A stretch of 22,992 nt of DNA from an uncultured Gemmatimonadaceae bacterium (GTDB lineage: Bacteria; Gemmatimonadota; Gemmatimonadetes; Gemmatimonadales; Gemmatimonadaceae), in NCBI GenBank assembly GCA_955652635.1, contig CATPBN010000153.1:1-22992 (forward strand). Direction: 5' to 3'. Below are positions 8,801 to 17,200 of this stretch, in pieces; within the stretch, counting starts at the first letter, position 1; every line of letters begins with the position of its first letter. The translations under genes were made by a program, and so were the position numbers. The notes under the pieces were generated by a model, which ran no database searches, was not told where the DNA came from, and saw only the letters and a list, made by a program, of their open reading frames with translations.

Positions 8801-9228
8801 CGCGAGTCTTTACGTCGGCGGACCAGGCCATCGCTTTCGAGAATTTCATACAACAGGACGACTACCTGAGAACCCACCGGGGGCAATACTCGCAGCGCAA
8901 TGCCGTATTCTTCCCGATGGTGAAGCGCGCCGATTTCAGCATCCAGCAGGAGATCTTCACTGACTTTGCCCGGCGACGCAACAGTTTTCAGGTGAGAGCC
9001 GACATCGTGAACGTCGGTAACCTTTTGAACAAGAACTGGGGCATCGGTCAGCGCATCCTGGGTGGTAATGGACAGATTCTCACCAACGCCGGTGTCGATG
9101 CTTTGGGAAGGGCGACTTACCAACTGAAGCTGGTCAACGGTGAGCTAATCAACAAAACCTTCGAGCCCACTGCTGGCAGAACCGATGTGTTTGAAGTGCA
9201 GCTCGGGTTCAGATATACATTTAACTAG
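5872..9228 (+). CDS. Oar-like TonB-dependent outer-membrane receptor
   Basis: A 1118-residue outer-membrane protein of the Oar type. Order: signal peptide MNKKRLLIAAFASLLPSL... with probable cleavage LVS|QG near residue 24; a carboxypeptidase-regulatory-like Ig domain at about 27-115 (SARIKDASGNARSGIRVRAV...TNDDGRATIPGM); a plug-like region at about 120-260 (VTVTAAVGADKI, then NNISVDGTAFNNSFG and INTVTRSGTNRLQG); then a long beta-barrel ending VQLGFRYTFN, a typical aromatic C-terminal barrel strand. Six Cys form three close pairs (C174/C180, C806/C814, C968/C973). It likely takes up a large substrate with TonB energy, or acts as an adhesion or surface protein like Myxococcus Oar. Substrate unknown. 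It forms a single-gene unit with its own terminator. Confidence 0.92.
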   Translation: MNKKRLLIAAFASLLPSLSPLSLVSQGVTTSTISARIKDASGNARSGIRVRAVHEPSGSVYQGRTNDDGRATIPGMRVGGPYTVTASGIGFESQIKANVFLTLGQTADLQFVMRPTAVQIQEVTVTAAVGADKILNSSRTGAATTVSREALATLPTITGKLESIVRLTPQFGGCSTGSGCSLAGQDGRMNNISVDGTAFNNSFGLGGQPGDRTNVAAISLSAVEQMQVEIAPYDVRQGNFVGANINTVTRSGTNRLQGSIGYARRDQSLVGKNAGGLPFDPGVFKYKNLGGWLSGPIIQNRLFFFGSIEDESLTQPGTTWLANTGGQSTVGNVTRVRASSLDSLSTYLKNNFNYDTGPYQGYNNATPAHRFLGKLDLNINDQNKFVLRYNRLISSSDILESNSNSLGVQGNRRSNVNSLNFANSNYGMMENIESTVGELNSTFGNGMANSLSIGYTRQNESRKPKGQFFPLVDIQETGFTYTSFGFEPFTPDNQLYYHTLQFQDNFTKYTNNHDFTFGVSVEKYRSENTFFPGSQSVYVYNSLADFYTDANGYLANPARTISPVTLARFQVRYANIPGQAKPLQPLDVLYSGVYGQDEWRATQNLKVNLGVRFDVPKFANTAFDNPNADKLTWLDEKGDSVKYNTGKLPDTRVTISPRLGVNWDVNGDRTLQVRGGSGIFAGRPAYVWISNQIGNTGVLTGFDQFDNTTTRPFNPDPNAYKPTAPPTGAPAASYELALTDPNFRFPKLWRTDLGVDKLLPYGLIGTAEYMYNRDIDGIYYINANLPAAQSAFVGADSRPRWVGAPCAVPTPGPCQNRINNAAGNVVARNIVMKNQNVGRSWNIDGSLERPFSNGIFVKAAYNYGVAKNTIDPGSIASGSWNGNPISNDPNNPGLSYSANSPGHRFFLATSYRKEYFSFGATTLSLFFDAHTNGNTSYTFANDLNGDGVTNDLIYIPRDVSEMNFRQFCVPATCAPGARVFTSADQAIAFENFIQQDDYLRTHRGQYSQRNAVFFPMVKRADFSIQQEIFTDFARRRNSFQVRADIVNVGNLLNKNWGIGQRILGGNGQILTNAGVDALGRATYQLKLVNGELINKTFEPTAGRTDVFEVQLGFRYTFN

Positions 9229-9276
9229 CGAAAGGGCGTGGGCAACGCAGCTTGATCGCGCTGCTCCTGACTGAGG

Positions 9277-9307
9277 AAATCCCGCCTTCGGGCGGGATTT
9301 TTTTTTT
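9277..9307 (+). terminator. Strong rho-independent terminator
   Basis: A perfect 10-bp stem (aaatcccgcc paired with ggcgggattt) closed by a stable TTCG tetraloop at 9287-9290. The T run extends to 9307. It lies about 50 bases after the receptor stop codon and ends that transcript. Confidence 0.95.
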
Positions 9308-9356
9308 ATGAGTCGGGAGCGATCGCCCCGCATTCTCTGATCCGCGACTGCACACA

Positions 9357-9959
9357 ATGACGGCATTGGACCTATCAAGCTACTTCGGACTGGCGGCGAT
9401 GACGCTGCTCACGCTCAACATCCTGATTGGTCTCGTGATGTCCGTGAAGTACAACCCGGTCCGCAATTGGCCGCACCGTCGAATCAACACCTTCAAGATC
9501 CACAACTGGACAGCCTACATCGCGCTGACGTCCGCTGCGATCCACCCCGTGATAATTCTCTTCTCATCCACGGCGAAGTTCGCCCTCGTGGATATCCTTT
9601 ATCCGGTGAACGCCCCCAGGCAGCCGTGGATCAATGTTCTGGGCGCGCTGGCGCTCTATACTCTCGCCTTCGTGGTCGTGACCTCGTATTTCCGGCGCGA
9701 GCTGGGACGAAAAAAGTGGAAGACGCTGCACTTCACGGCTTATGGCACCGCGGCGCTCTTTTATGTGCACGGGATCTTCACCGATCCAAGTCTCAAGGAT
9801 TCTCCGATCGACTTCCTCGACGCGGAGAAAGTGTACGTCGAGCTGTGCCTGCTGCTCGTGATATTGGCCGCGGCGGCGAGAATTCGCTGGCAGCTTCGTC
9901 AGCCACCGGCACGCGTGCACCGGCCAAAGCCAGCCGTCGCTAAAAAAGTCGCACGTTGA
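9357..9959 (+). CDS. Ferric-reductase-like transmembrane heme b protein
   Basis: A 200-residue membrane protein with about five hydrophobic helices. Two His pairs have the spacing that places bis-His b hemes across the bilayer: H49/H63 (KIHNWTAYIAL...IHPVIILF) and H125/H138 (LHFTAYGTAALFYVHG). This matches the ferric reductase-like transmembrane domain family (also FRE/NOX and MsrQ-type cytochromes). No FAD or NAD domain is attached, so electrons must come from or go to a partner not seen here. A basic tail (RQPPARVHRPKPAVAKKVAR) ends the protein. The ATG at 9357 lacks a clear ribosome binding site. Its last 20 bases overlap the 3' end of mlaD on the opposite strand. Confidence 0.8.
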   Translation: MTALDLSSYFGLAAMTLLTLNILIGLVMSVKYNPVRNWPHRRINTFKIHNWTAYIALTSAAIHPVIILFSSTAKFALVDILYPVNAPRQPWINVLGALALYTLAFVVVTSYFRRELGRKKWKTLHFTAYGTAALFYVHGIFTDPSLKDSPIDFLDAEKVYVELCLLLVILAAAARIRWQLRQPPARVHRPKPAVAKKVAR

Positions 9960-10821
9960 TGTACCGCTTCGGATTCTTCTTGATGTCGGCCACGAGCGAA
10001 TCCATCCGCTGTAGCAACTTGCGCACGTCGTTGTAGGCGCCGGGATCGTTCAGGAGCTTCGCCGCGCTGCCGTTCCCGCTGTCCACCTTGGCGATTATCA
10101 CGTCGAGCTTACCCGAAGTTTCCTTGAGCTGCGCACTCATCTCGGACATGTTCGCGCTCGCTGTGCGAAGATTCTTGACCGTCGAATCCACCTTCGCCGG
10201 ATCGATCGCCCCCGTCGCCCGCCTGAGCGAGGTCAGCGTCGCCGACAATTGCCGCGACTGCTCCTCGGCGACCGCCGCGAATTCGCTCACCAGCCGATTT
10301 GTGGAGTTGATGGCGTTCCGCAAATCACGAATCCCACCGGCGGCGACCATCTCGTGTTGCAGCGCCGAAGTGACAGCGTTTACGGATGTCGCTATCGAGT
10401 CCGCCTTGCTTGTCAACTGGGCTATTCCCGGCGTCGACGGTCCGGTCGGAATGGTATCGTCCGGCTTGAACGCGCGGGGGTCAGGTCGCGAAGGAGTCAG
10501 CGCGACTGCCTGATCCCCGAATATGCCGTTCGGAACGACTGCGGCCTTGCTCGTGATCGGTACCTTGTAATTCTTCTGGATCCGCAGCATCGTGACCAGA
10601 GTCCCGTCCTGATGCAGGTCGACCTGGTCCACGTACCCCACGTTCACGCCCACGAGTAGCACTGGCTGCCCTTGCTTGAGCCCCGCGCCCCACGGAAACT
10701 TCGCGTAAAGCGGGTAGCCCTTCGACAATCCGCCGCGCGCAAGCCACAGCGAGCCGAGCACTGTCACTATAATAGCAGCCGTTACGATCAGGCCAACCAG
10801 TACTTCGTCTCTTGTCTTCAT
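9940..10821 (-). CDS. mlaD: MlaD-family MCE substrate-binding protein
   Basis: A 293-residue inner-membrane-anchored periplasmic protein of a phospholipid-trafficking ABC system. One N-terminal helix (residues about 7-28) is followed by a single MCE domain at about 36-111 (KFPWGAGLKQGQPVLLVGVNVGYVD ... GIFGDQAVALTPS). The rest is a long alpha-helical, probably coiled-coil, stretch of the kind that builds the hydrophobic tunnel in MCE hexamers. The ATG overlaps the mlaE stop as ATGA, indicating coupling. It is longer than E. coli MlaD because of the helical tail, a form common in other phyla. Direction of lipid transport cannot be inferred. Confidence 0.9.
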   Translation of the reverse strand: MKTRDEVLVGLIVTAAIIVTVLGSLWLARGGLSKGYPLYAKFPWGAGLKQGQPVLLVGVNVGYVDQVDLHQDGTLVTMLRIQKNYKVPITSKAAVVPNGIFGDQAVALTPSRPDPRAFKPDDTIPTGPSTPGIAQLTSKADSIATSVNAVTSALQHEMVAAGGIRDLRNAINSTNRLVSEFAAVAEEQSRQLSATLTSLRRATGAIDPAKVDSTVKNLRTASANMSEMSAQLKETSGKLDVIIAKVDSGNGSAAKLLNDPGAYNDVRKLLQRMDSLVADIKKNPKRYINVRLF

Positions 10822-11582
10822 GCCTGAAGGTAAGGGGCGAGCAGAAGCGCGATGAGCGCATCGAACACAAGGATGGCAACCGACGTCACAACTACTGCCT
10901 GAGCTGTGCTGCGACCGACGCCCTCGGCGCCGACATTCGCGGTATAACCTTCGTAGGAGCAGAAGAAGGCTATCGCGCCTCCGAATATAGTCGCCTTGAT
11001 GATGCTATACACTATCTGGAACGGCGTGAACGAGAGTCGAAGACCCGCCGTGAAGTCAGCGGTCGTGACGTCGGTGGCCGTCACGGCTGTGAACATTGCT
11101 GTTCCCACCCCGATCGCGTCGGCGAGGATCGTCAGCACGGGCAGCATAAGCAATGCGGCTATAAGTCGCGGCACCACCAGGTACGCGACGGGATCATACG
11201 CCAGCGTCTCCAGGGCATCGATCTGCTCGGTCACGCGCATCGTTCCGATTTCGGCGGTGATGCGCGCTCCGACGCGACCGGTAAGTACAAGGCCCGTCAG
11301 GAGCGGACCTAGCTCGAGGATTATCGATTGCCTCGAGATCAGCCCAACGACCGAGAGCTGCACCCCTCCGAACAGCTGGTATCGGGTCTGAAACGCCGTG
11401 ACCGCACCGATGAACCCAGCGACGATGGCGGCAAGCGGAAGCGAATCGACGCCAATGTTCCGCATCTGGCGGATCGTCTCGGGGACGTAGGTCTTCGGAT
11501 CCCTGAAAGCGCGTCCGATGTCGCGCAGGAAATAACTCCAGTCCCCAACTTTGCGAAAAGGACTGAGTGGATCTCCGATCAA
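10818..11582 (-). CDS. mlaE: MlaE-family ABC permease
   Basis: The inner-membrane permease of an MCE/Mla phospholipid transport system. The hallmark motif is clear in the middle of the protein (GRVGARITAEIGTMRVTEQI, then DALETLAYDPVAYLVVPR), with GFIGAVTAFQTRYQLFG before it and five hydrophobic segments. The proposed start is TTG at 11582, overlapping the lptG stop, giving 254 residues beginning MIGDPLSPF. The frame remains open to an ATG at 11642, but those extra residues are antisense to nothing and merely shadow the lptG C-terminus in another frame. mlaD follows with an ATGA overlap. The cognate ATPase MlaF is absent from the window. Confidence 0.9.
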   Translation of the reverse strand: MIGDPLSPFRKVGDWSYFLRDIGRAFRDPKTYVPETIRQMRNIGVDSLPLAAIVAGFIGAVTAFQTRYQLFGGVQLSVVGLISRQSIILELGPLLTGLVLTGRVGARITAEIGTMRVTEQIDALETLAYDPVAYLVVPRLIAALLMLPVLTILADAIGVGTAMFTAVTATDVTTADFTAGLRLSFTPFQIVYSIIKATIFGGAIAFFCSYEGYTANVGAEGVGRSTAQAVVVTSVAILVFDALIALLLAPYLQA

Positions 11583-12655
11583 GTTCTCACGCGCGCGAAG
11601 AGGATGACTCCCACGACGCCGAATATGATGCTCGGCAGCCACGCTGCCAGATCTGCCGGAATCATTCCCTTGCCGCCGATGCCTTTTGTGAGCTGAATGA
11701 GCATGAGAAATATCACGGTCGTTGCCAGACTCAGCCCGACTCCGTACGCCGCCCCGCCGCGCTGAGTGCTCGTCGCCAGCGGTGCCCCGAAAAGAAGAAT
11801 CACGATGCAGGTCACGGGGATCGCGATCTTCAGCATGCGCTCCACACGAAGCTCATTGACTTCCGCCCCAGACCGCTCCATGGAGGTGATGAAGCGTCCC
11901 AGCTCACGGAATCCCATGTCGGTCGGAGCCTTCTGGGTGAGGGTGAGCTGTTTGGGCGGCTCCGTAAAATGCCGATCGACGAGAGAGTCGAAACTGAATG
12001 TAAGGTTCTGCATCGAATCGGTAAGAAGATGCATCGCACCCTTCTTCAATAGCCATCCCTTGCCGGAGCGATAGTTGGCATTGTTGGAAGAGATGACGTA
12101 GGACGGATAGTCCGGACCCTTTCCCTTGCGCTCTATCACGATTCCTTCGATCGATGGAACCACCAGATGCAGCGCGCCAATCTTGTAAACGCGCCCCCGG
12201 TCGGCGGCATAGGCAAAATTGTATCGGTCAGACGTGACGGTGGTGAGCGTTCCCTGAAGAATGTCGAGCCGCTTCTTGTTGGTAATCGGCGCGAGCTCGC
12301 CGAGAATGAGGCCGACGATCGTCGCTATGACTGCTCCCAAAAATATCGGAGCGATGAAGCGGTAAAAGCTGATTCCCGATGCCTTGGCAGCGGTAATCTC
12401 CGAATGGCGTGTGAGTGCGCCAATCGAAAATACTGTTGCGAACAGGACCGCGGCCGGCAGAATCATGAACATTGAGTCCGGCAGCCAGTACAGATAGCTG
12501 AGCGCGATTCTGCCCGCGCTGAGATTCTGGCTAAGATACTTGTCGAGATTGTCCGTGAGGTCGATGATGTTGACGAGAATCGGAAAACCGAACGCGGTCG
12601 TCACGAAGATCTTCCAGAATTCCGTAAACACGTAGCGGTCCAGTGCCCGCACCAT
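11579..12655 (-). CDS. lptG: LPS export permease LptG
   Basis: A 358-residue permease of the LptB2FG complex, which extracts LPS from the inner membrane and loads it onto the periplasmic Lpt bridge. It has three N-terminal helices, a periplasmic beta-jellyroll at about 130-255 and three C-terminal helices (VTCIVILLFGAPLA...). The cytoplasmic coupling motif RHSEITAAKASGIS precedes helix 3 and is the counterpart of the one in LptF. The ATG at 12655 lies 5 bases after the lptF stop; the frame is open further upstream only as shadow inside lptF. Length matches the family. LptG and LptF assignments within the YjgP/YjgQ family rest on gene order and similarity. Confidence 0.9.
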   Translation of the reverse strand: MVRALDRYVFTEFWKIFVTTAFGFPILVNIIDLTDNLDKYLSQNLSAGRIALSYLYWLPDSMFMILPAAVLFATVFSIGALTRHSEITAAKASGISFYRFIAPIFLGAVIATIVGLILGELAPITNKKRLDILQGTLTTVTSDRYNFAYAADRGRVYKIGALHLVVPSIEGIVIERKGKGPDYPSYVISSNNANYRSGKGWLLKKGAMHLLTDSMQNLTFSFDSLVDRHFTEPPKQLTLTQKAPTDMGFRELGRFITSMERSGAEVNELRVERMLKIAIPVTCIVILLFGAPLATSTQRGGAAYGVGLSLATTVIFLMLIQLTKGIGGKGMIPADLAAWLPSIIFGVVGVILFARVRT

Positions 12656-12660
12656 TTTCG

Positions 12661-14202
12661 TCAAGCCGCGGCTCTCTCGGGCTGGATCATGGGTTTTTTC
12701 CGACCGACTTTCGACCGCACCCATCCGCGAATCGAGTCGACCATCTCTCGCGTGTCGCCTCCGCGGGCGGTGCTGCCCTCCTTTCCCATCTTTGACAGTA
12801 GCACGAGCGCGATCATTGCGAAGATGACGTTTGCCATCCACATCGAGAGTACCGCGGGCATGAGCCCGCGTTTTCCCAGCGACTCTCCCGCGATCAGGCA
12901 CACGTAGTAGAGCGCGAACACGAACAAGCTGACTCCGATCGTGAGTCCCACCCCGCCACGCGGGAACCGCAGCGCGATCGGGGCGCCGAGGAGCACGAAG
13001 ACGAAGCACGCGACTGCCAGCGCAAACTTCTTGTGTATCTCGACGCCGTACGCGTTCATCAGCTGCGTGCTCTCATCGAGTCTGGCGCGCATGGCCTCGA
13101 GGGTAGCGATCTGATTGGAGACATCGGGGGGCTGCAGCCTCGTGTCCTCCGGTGACGGTGCCGGGCGACTCGTCCCTGGCGTTGACGCTCCCGATGCGCG
13201 CGGAGGCGCCTGGGCGTGAGCGACCTTGGGCTTGAGCAGCGCGATCGCGTTGCAGTACAAACGGCCGAGCCCCACATCCCACGGCTCGCGTGGATCCTCG
13301 TTAAGCACTTCCTTACTCAACTTCACTTTCGCCTTGCGTAGCGAGGCGAGGTTTTTCTCGAACTCCTTGCGCACCGCCTCGTGTTCCCGGCGCGCCCTGT
13401 CCTGTGCCGCCTGCATCTCGCACACGGTCATCTCGCGATCGCTCTTGTAGGAGTCGATCGTCGTCTTCTGAAACTGATTGCCTACGCCACGGACCCGAAT
13501 GAGATCGACGTTGAAGTACAGCCGCTGAAGCTCATCGGGGTTGTTCGTCGGAACATCCTGCATGTTGCCGTTATAAAGCGTGAGCTCGAGGTCGGTCATG
13601 CCCTTGCTCATGCCCATGTTGCCGCTATCCGCGAATATTGTGCGCCGGCGCGTCGGGTCGGACATGTCGTAGATCGTGACTTCGCGCATCATGTTAGACG
13701 CCTCATCGAGGTGACCCGCGCGCAGATAGAACTTTCCCGGACTCACCTCGTTTATCACCTGCTCGCGCAGCCCGAATGTCGGCTTCTTCTGGGCGATGTC
13801 TCGTTGCAGCGTCGCAAGCCGATGGTTGGACCTCGGAAGGACCTGGTCGTTGAAGACGATCATCACGAGAGTGACGCCGAGCGCCGCCCAGAGGACAGGC
13901 TCGAGCACGCTCCCCAGGCTCACCCCGCTCGCCTTCAACGCCGTGATCTCGTTCTCTGCCGCAAGCCTGCTGAACGCGTATAGCGTCGCCACGAGCACTG
14001 CCATCGGCAGGGTGAGAGCAACGGTCAGCGGGATCGATAACCCGAAGAACTCCGCGATGACCAGAGTCGGCAACCCCTTGCCGACCAGATCTCCGAAATG
14101 CTTGCCGATGTACTGCAACAGCAGGATCGAAGTGAGCGCTGTGAGGGCGAATGTGAGCGGCCCGACATGTTCCTTTAGAACGTAGCGGTGCAGTATCTTC
14201 AC
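12661..14202 (-). CDS. lptF: LPS export permease LptF with an extra periplasmic insertion
   Basis: A 513-residue YjgP/YjgQ-family permease, partner of LptG. Helices 1-3 lie at about 15-120, with the coupling motif AENEITALKASGVS at about 82-95. A periplasmic beta-jellyroll spans about 140-250 and helices 4-6 about 391-470. Usual family length is near 360-390. The excess comes from an insertion at about 255-390: a Lys/Glu/Arg-rich probable coiled coil, then a Pro/Ser/Thr-rich linker (AQAPPRASGASTPGTSRPAP), then another helix. A basic tail of about 40 residues follows helix 6. The GTG at 14202 (MKILHRYVLKE) is chosen because this is where family similarity begins. It is the first gene of lptFG-mlaED. 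Confidence 0.9.
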   Translation of the reverse strand: MKILHRYVLKEHVGPLTFALTALTSILLLQYIGKHFGDLVGKGLPTLVIAEFFGLSIPLTVALTLPMAVLVATLYAFSRLAAENEITALKASGVSLGSVLEPVLWAALGVTLVMIVFNDQVLPRSNHRLATLQRDIAQKKPTFGLREQVINEVSPGKFYLRAGHLDEASNMMREVTIYDMSDPTRRRTIFADSGNMGMSKGMTDLELTLYNGNMQDVPTNNPDELQRLYFNVDLIRVRGVGNQFQKTTIDSYKSDREMTVCEMQAAQDRARREHEAVRKEFEKNLASLRKAKVKLSKEVLNEDPREPWDVGLGRLYCNAIALLKPKVAHAQAPPRASGASTPGTSRPAPSPEDTRLQPPDVSNQIATLEAMRARLDESTQLMNAYGVEIHKKFALAVACFVFVLLGAPIALRFPRGGVGLTIGVSLFVFALYYVCLIAGESLGKRGLMPAVLSMWMANVIFAMIALVLLSKMGKEGSTARGGDTREMVDSIRGWVRSKVGRKKPMIQPERAAA

Positions 14203-14205
14203 AGA

Positions 14206-17200
14206 GTGAAATATACCGTGCGCTCTAGGGTAAGCGACACGCAGACAACGAGTTCCGCTCACTCGACGGAGCGCGGCGCACCGATTTTCACAGTTGTGAT
14301 CGGTGTGCTGTTGACGCTCTGCTCGGTGAGCTCGGCGCTGCGCGCGCAGGACCCGCGCGATACGACGAAGATCACACCAGTTCAGCCGCCGACGCCTCCA
14401 ACTGGTACGCCCGGCACACCCGGAATTCGGCTCCGGCTCGGCCGCGACACGCTTCCCCTCACTCTGCCGTCCGTTTTCTTGCTTGGCGACAGGGAAGCTT
14501 TCCGGCAGGCGCAGGCACAGATCGAAGCCGCTCGCGCCACCGCGTTTCAGCAGAACATGCGCGCGATTCTGGAGGCGGTGTGGGGTCAGGTTGCGACGAG
14601 CAACTTTGCTACGTCCGCCCAGTCGCCATCATATCCCGGGAAACTGCCGCTCAAGCCGAAGCCCGCTGTCGCACCGAAATCGGTGCCCATTCTTGGCGAG
14701 TACGCCGATCTCGGACTTCAACTGGATGGGCGTCTGGAATTCCGCGGCGAAAAAAATCAGAGCGCCCTGTGCTCATCGAATCTGTTCTTCGATCCCAGCG
14801 CAAATTGCAGGAGCGCGTTCGAGCCGCTGGTCGACTTCCAGTTCGCGGCCAAGTCGGGTGGAACCGTCGCCGACAGGGTTCACGTGAATCTCGACTACGA
14901 TACGCAGCGCGAGTTCGACGCTTCGAACAACATCTCGATTTACTACGAGGGGAAAGGAAAGGAGGTCCTGCAGCGGCTCGAGGTGGGAAATGTAACCTTC
15001 CAGCCACCGGCGTCGCGCTACATCACCGCTGGAATACCGAGTGGCAATTACGGTATCCAGAGCGTCATGAAACTGGGGTCGATGCGCCTCAAGACCATTC
15101 TCGCGCAGCAGAAGGGAAACATCGTTCGCGACCGCGTTTTCACGGTTGGCGATCGGACTCTCCAGGCGATCGATAGAAAGATCGAGGATTATCAATTCGA
15201 GCCGCGACGCTTCTTCTTCACAGTCGATCCCCGACTCCTGGGGAGCGCCTACCCGAATGTCGACATTCTCGACACGCGCCGGATGGCCGCTCTTTCCGCG
15301 TCGCTTCCCGATACGCTTCGACCCACGAAGATATTTCTTTACCGTCTCCTCATCGGCGGACAGCCGCCCAATCCAAGCGGTCCGCAATTTCGTCTGCTCG
15401 GAAACCCACGCTCGCGGCGCGGTCAGGTATATGAGTATCTGCGCGAAGGTATCGACTACTACGCCGATCCCTCTCTGCTCTGGATCGCGCTGGTGCGGCC
15501 CCTCGCCCTCAACAACGAGCGTCTCGTCGTTGCATACCGCGTTCGTATCGCTGGCCGCGACACAATGTATGCGGCAACGGGAGGGACACCGGATCTCTCC
15601 TTCACGCCGGCACGCGAGCAATTCGCCAATCTCATTTGGGATCCCGACGTGCAGCCCGGAGATCCCGCGTTCGATCGCGAGATCAGAAGCGTGTATCGGC
15701 TCGGCGGCCCCGACCTGCGCCGACAGAGCGTCACGCTGAAGATCGTGACGGGAGGCAGCGAGGATCAGGAAAAACCCGTCGCCGGTACCGCCGACACCTA
15801 TCTAAAGCTTTTCGGACTAGCCCAGAGTACAAACAGCTCGAGCTTCGATCTGGAGAATCGCATCTGGCCCCGGCCGAGCGATCCGAACTTCGAGCTCAGC
15901 CTTGGCTCGCCCGGCTCGAGAACGATCCGCGATCAGTTTCTGATATTTCCTTCGGCGAAGCCGTTTGCATCGAACGGTCTTGCCACCGCCGGAAACCCCA
16001 CCAACGACACCGTTTACACGACGCCGCCGGAATACGTACGCTCGGCGCAGCGACCCGAGGCGATCTACCACATCCGCGTGCGTTATCAAGCCGAAGGAAG
16101 TGGGGAAGGAGGAGCGCTCATGCTCGGCACCGTTCAAGTGCGACCGAACTCCGAGCGACTTCTCGTCGATGGTATTCCGCTCACCAGAGGAACCGACTAC
16201 TCCGTCGACTACGATCTGGGTCGCGTTTCGTTCAATCGGCCCGACACGCTGTTCCCGCGACCGCGACAAGTGACGGTTCAGTACGAGGAGAACCCTGTGT
16301 TCGAGGAGACTCCGACTTCCATCTTCGGCGCGACCGCGGAATTCCCATTTGATAACGGCCAGATCAATTTCACGGCGATTTCCCAGAGTCAGCATACGAA
16401 CTTCACGCGGCCGCCACTCGGATTCGAGCCGGCGGCGTCGTTGGTCGCGGGCGTCAGCGCGCTATTCAGCTTCGACGCCGAGCCGCTCACGAGTCTCGTC
16501 TCGAAGCTTCCCTTTGGCCCAACGACGATCCCCTCTCGCATCGGGTTCTCCGCCGAGCTCGCGGGCAGCCGTCCGCAGACGAATGCCTCGCAGCAGGCGT
16601 ACCTCGAATCGTTCGAGGGAGAGGGTGGGCTCGCGGTCTCTCTCGGCGATCCCCAGTGGTATTTCAGCAGCCAACCTGCGCTGGGAGTGAAAATCCCAAC
16701 ACTGTTCGGTCCGGCGGTTTTCGATCTCAACCGCGCCACAACGGTCGCGTGGCAAAGCAACGGCGTCGATGCCGACGGAAATGTGGTTCGCTACCGGATC
16801 GATCAAATCGACCCATTGGTGGCGCAGGTCGGGACCGGGGTCACTGGCCCCGAGCAGCTGCTATGGCTCACCTTGTATCCACTTTCAGTTGGCGGCCAGC
16901 TCGATAACGCCACCAACAATTTTCGCTGGACCATCCCCGGCGCGCCCGCTGGGCGACGCTGGCGGTCGGTTCGAACGGTGCTCAGTGCGAGCGGAACGGA
17001 CATCTCGCACGCCGAGAATCTCGAATTCTGGGCACAGATTCCCATCACGGCAGCCGCCACGAAGAATCCGACGCTTGTTTTCGATTTCGGAGACGAGATC
17101 TCCGAGAACTCAGTCGCCTTCGGGCCCGACACGATGTTCGTCCGCGCAGGGGCAACGCCTGGCTCGCGCGACACGACATATCACGCAAAGAAGATTCAAG

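Noticed and set aside
14773..15621. 282-residue minus-strand ORF under sprA
   Set aside because: Antisense shadow of a frame with strong SprA-like conservation; no start signal or family features.
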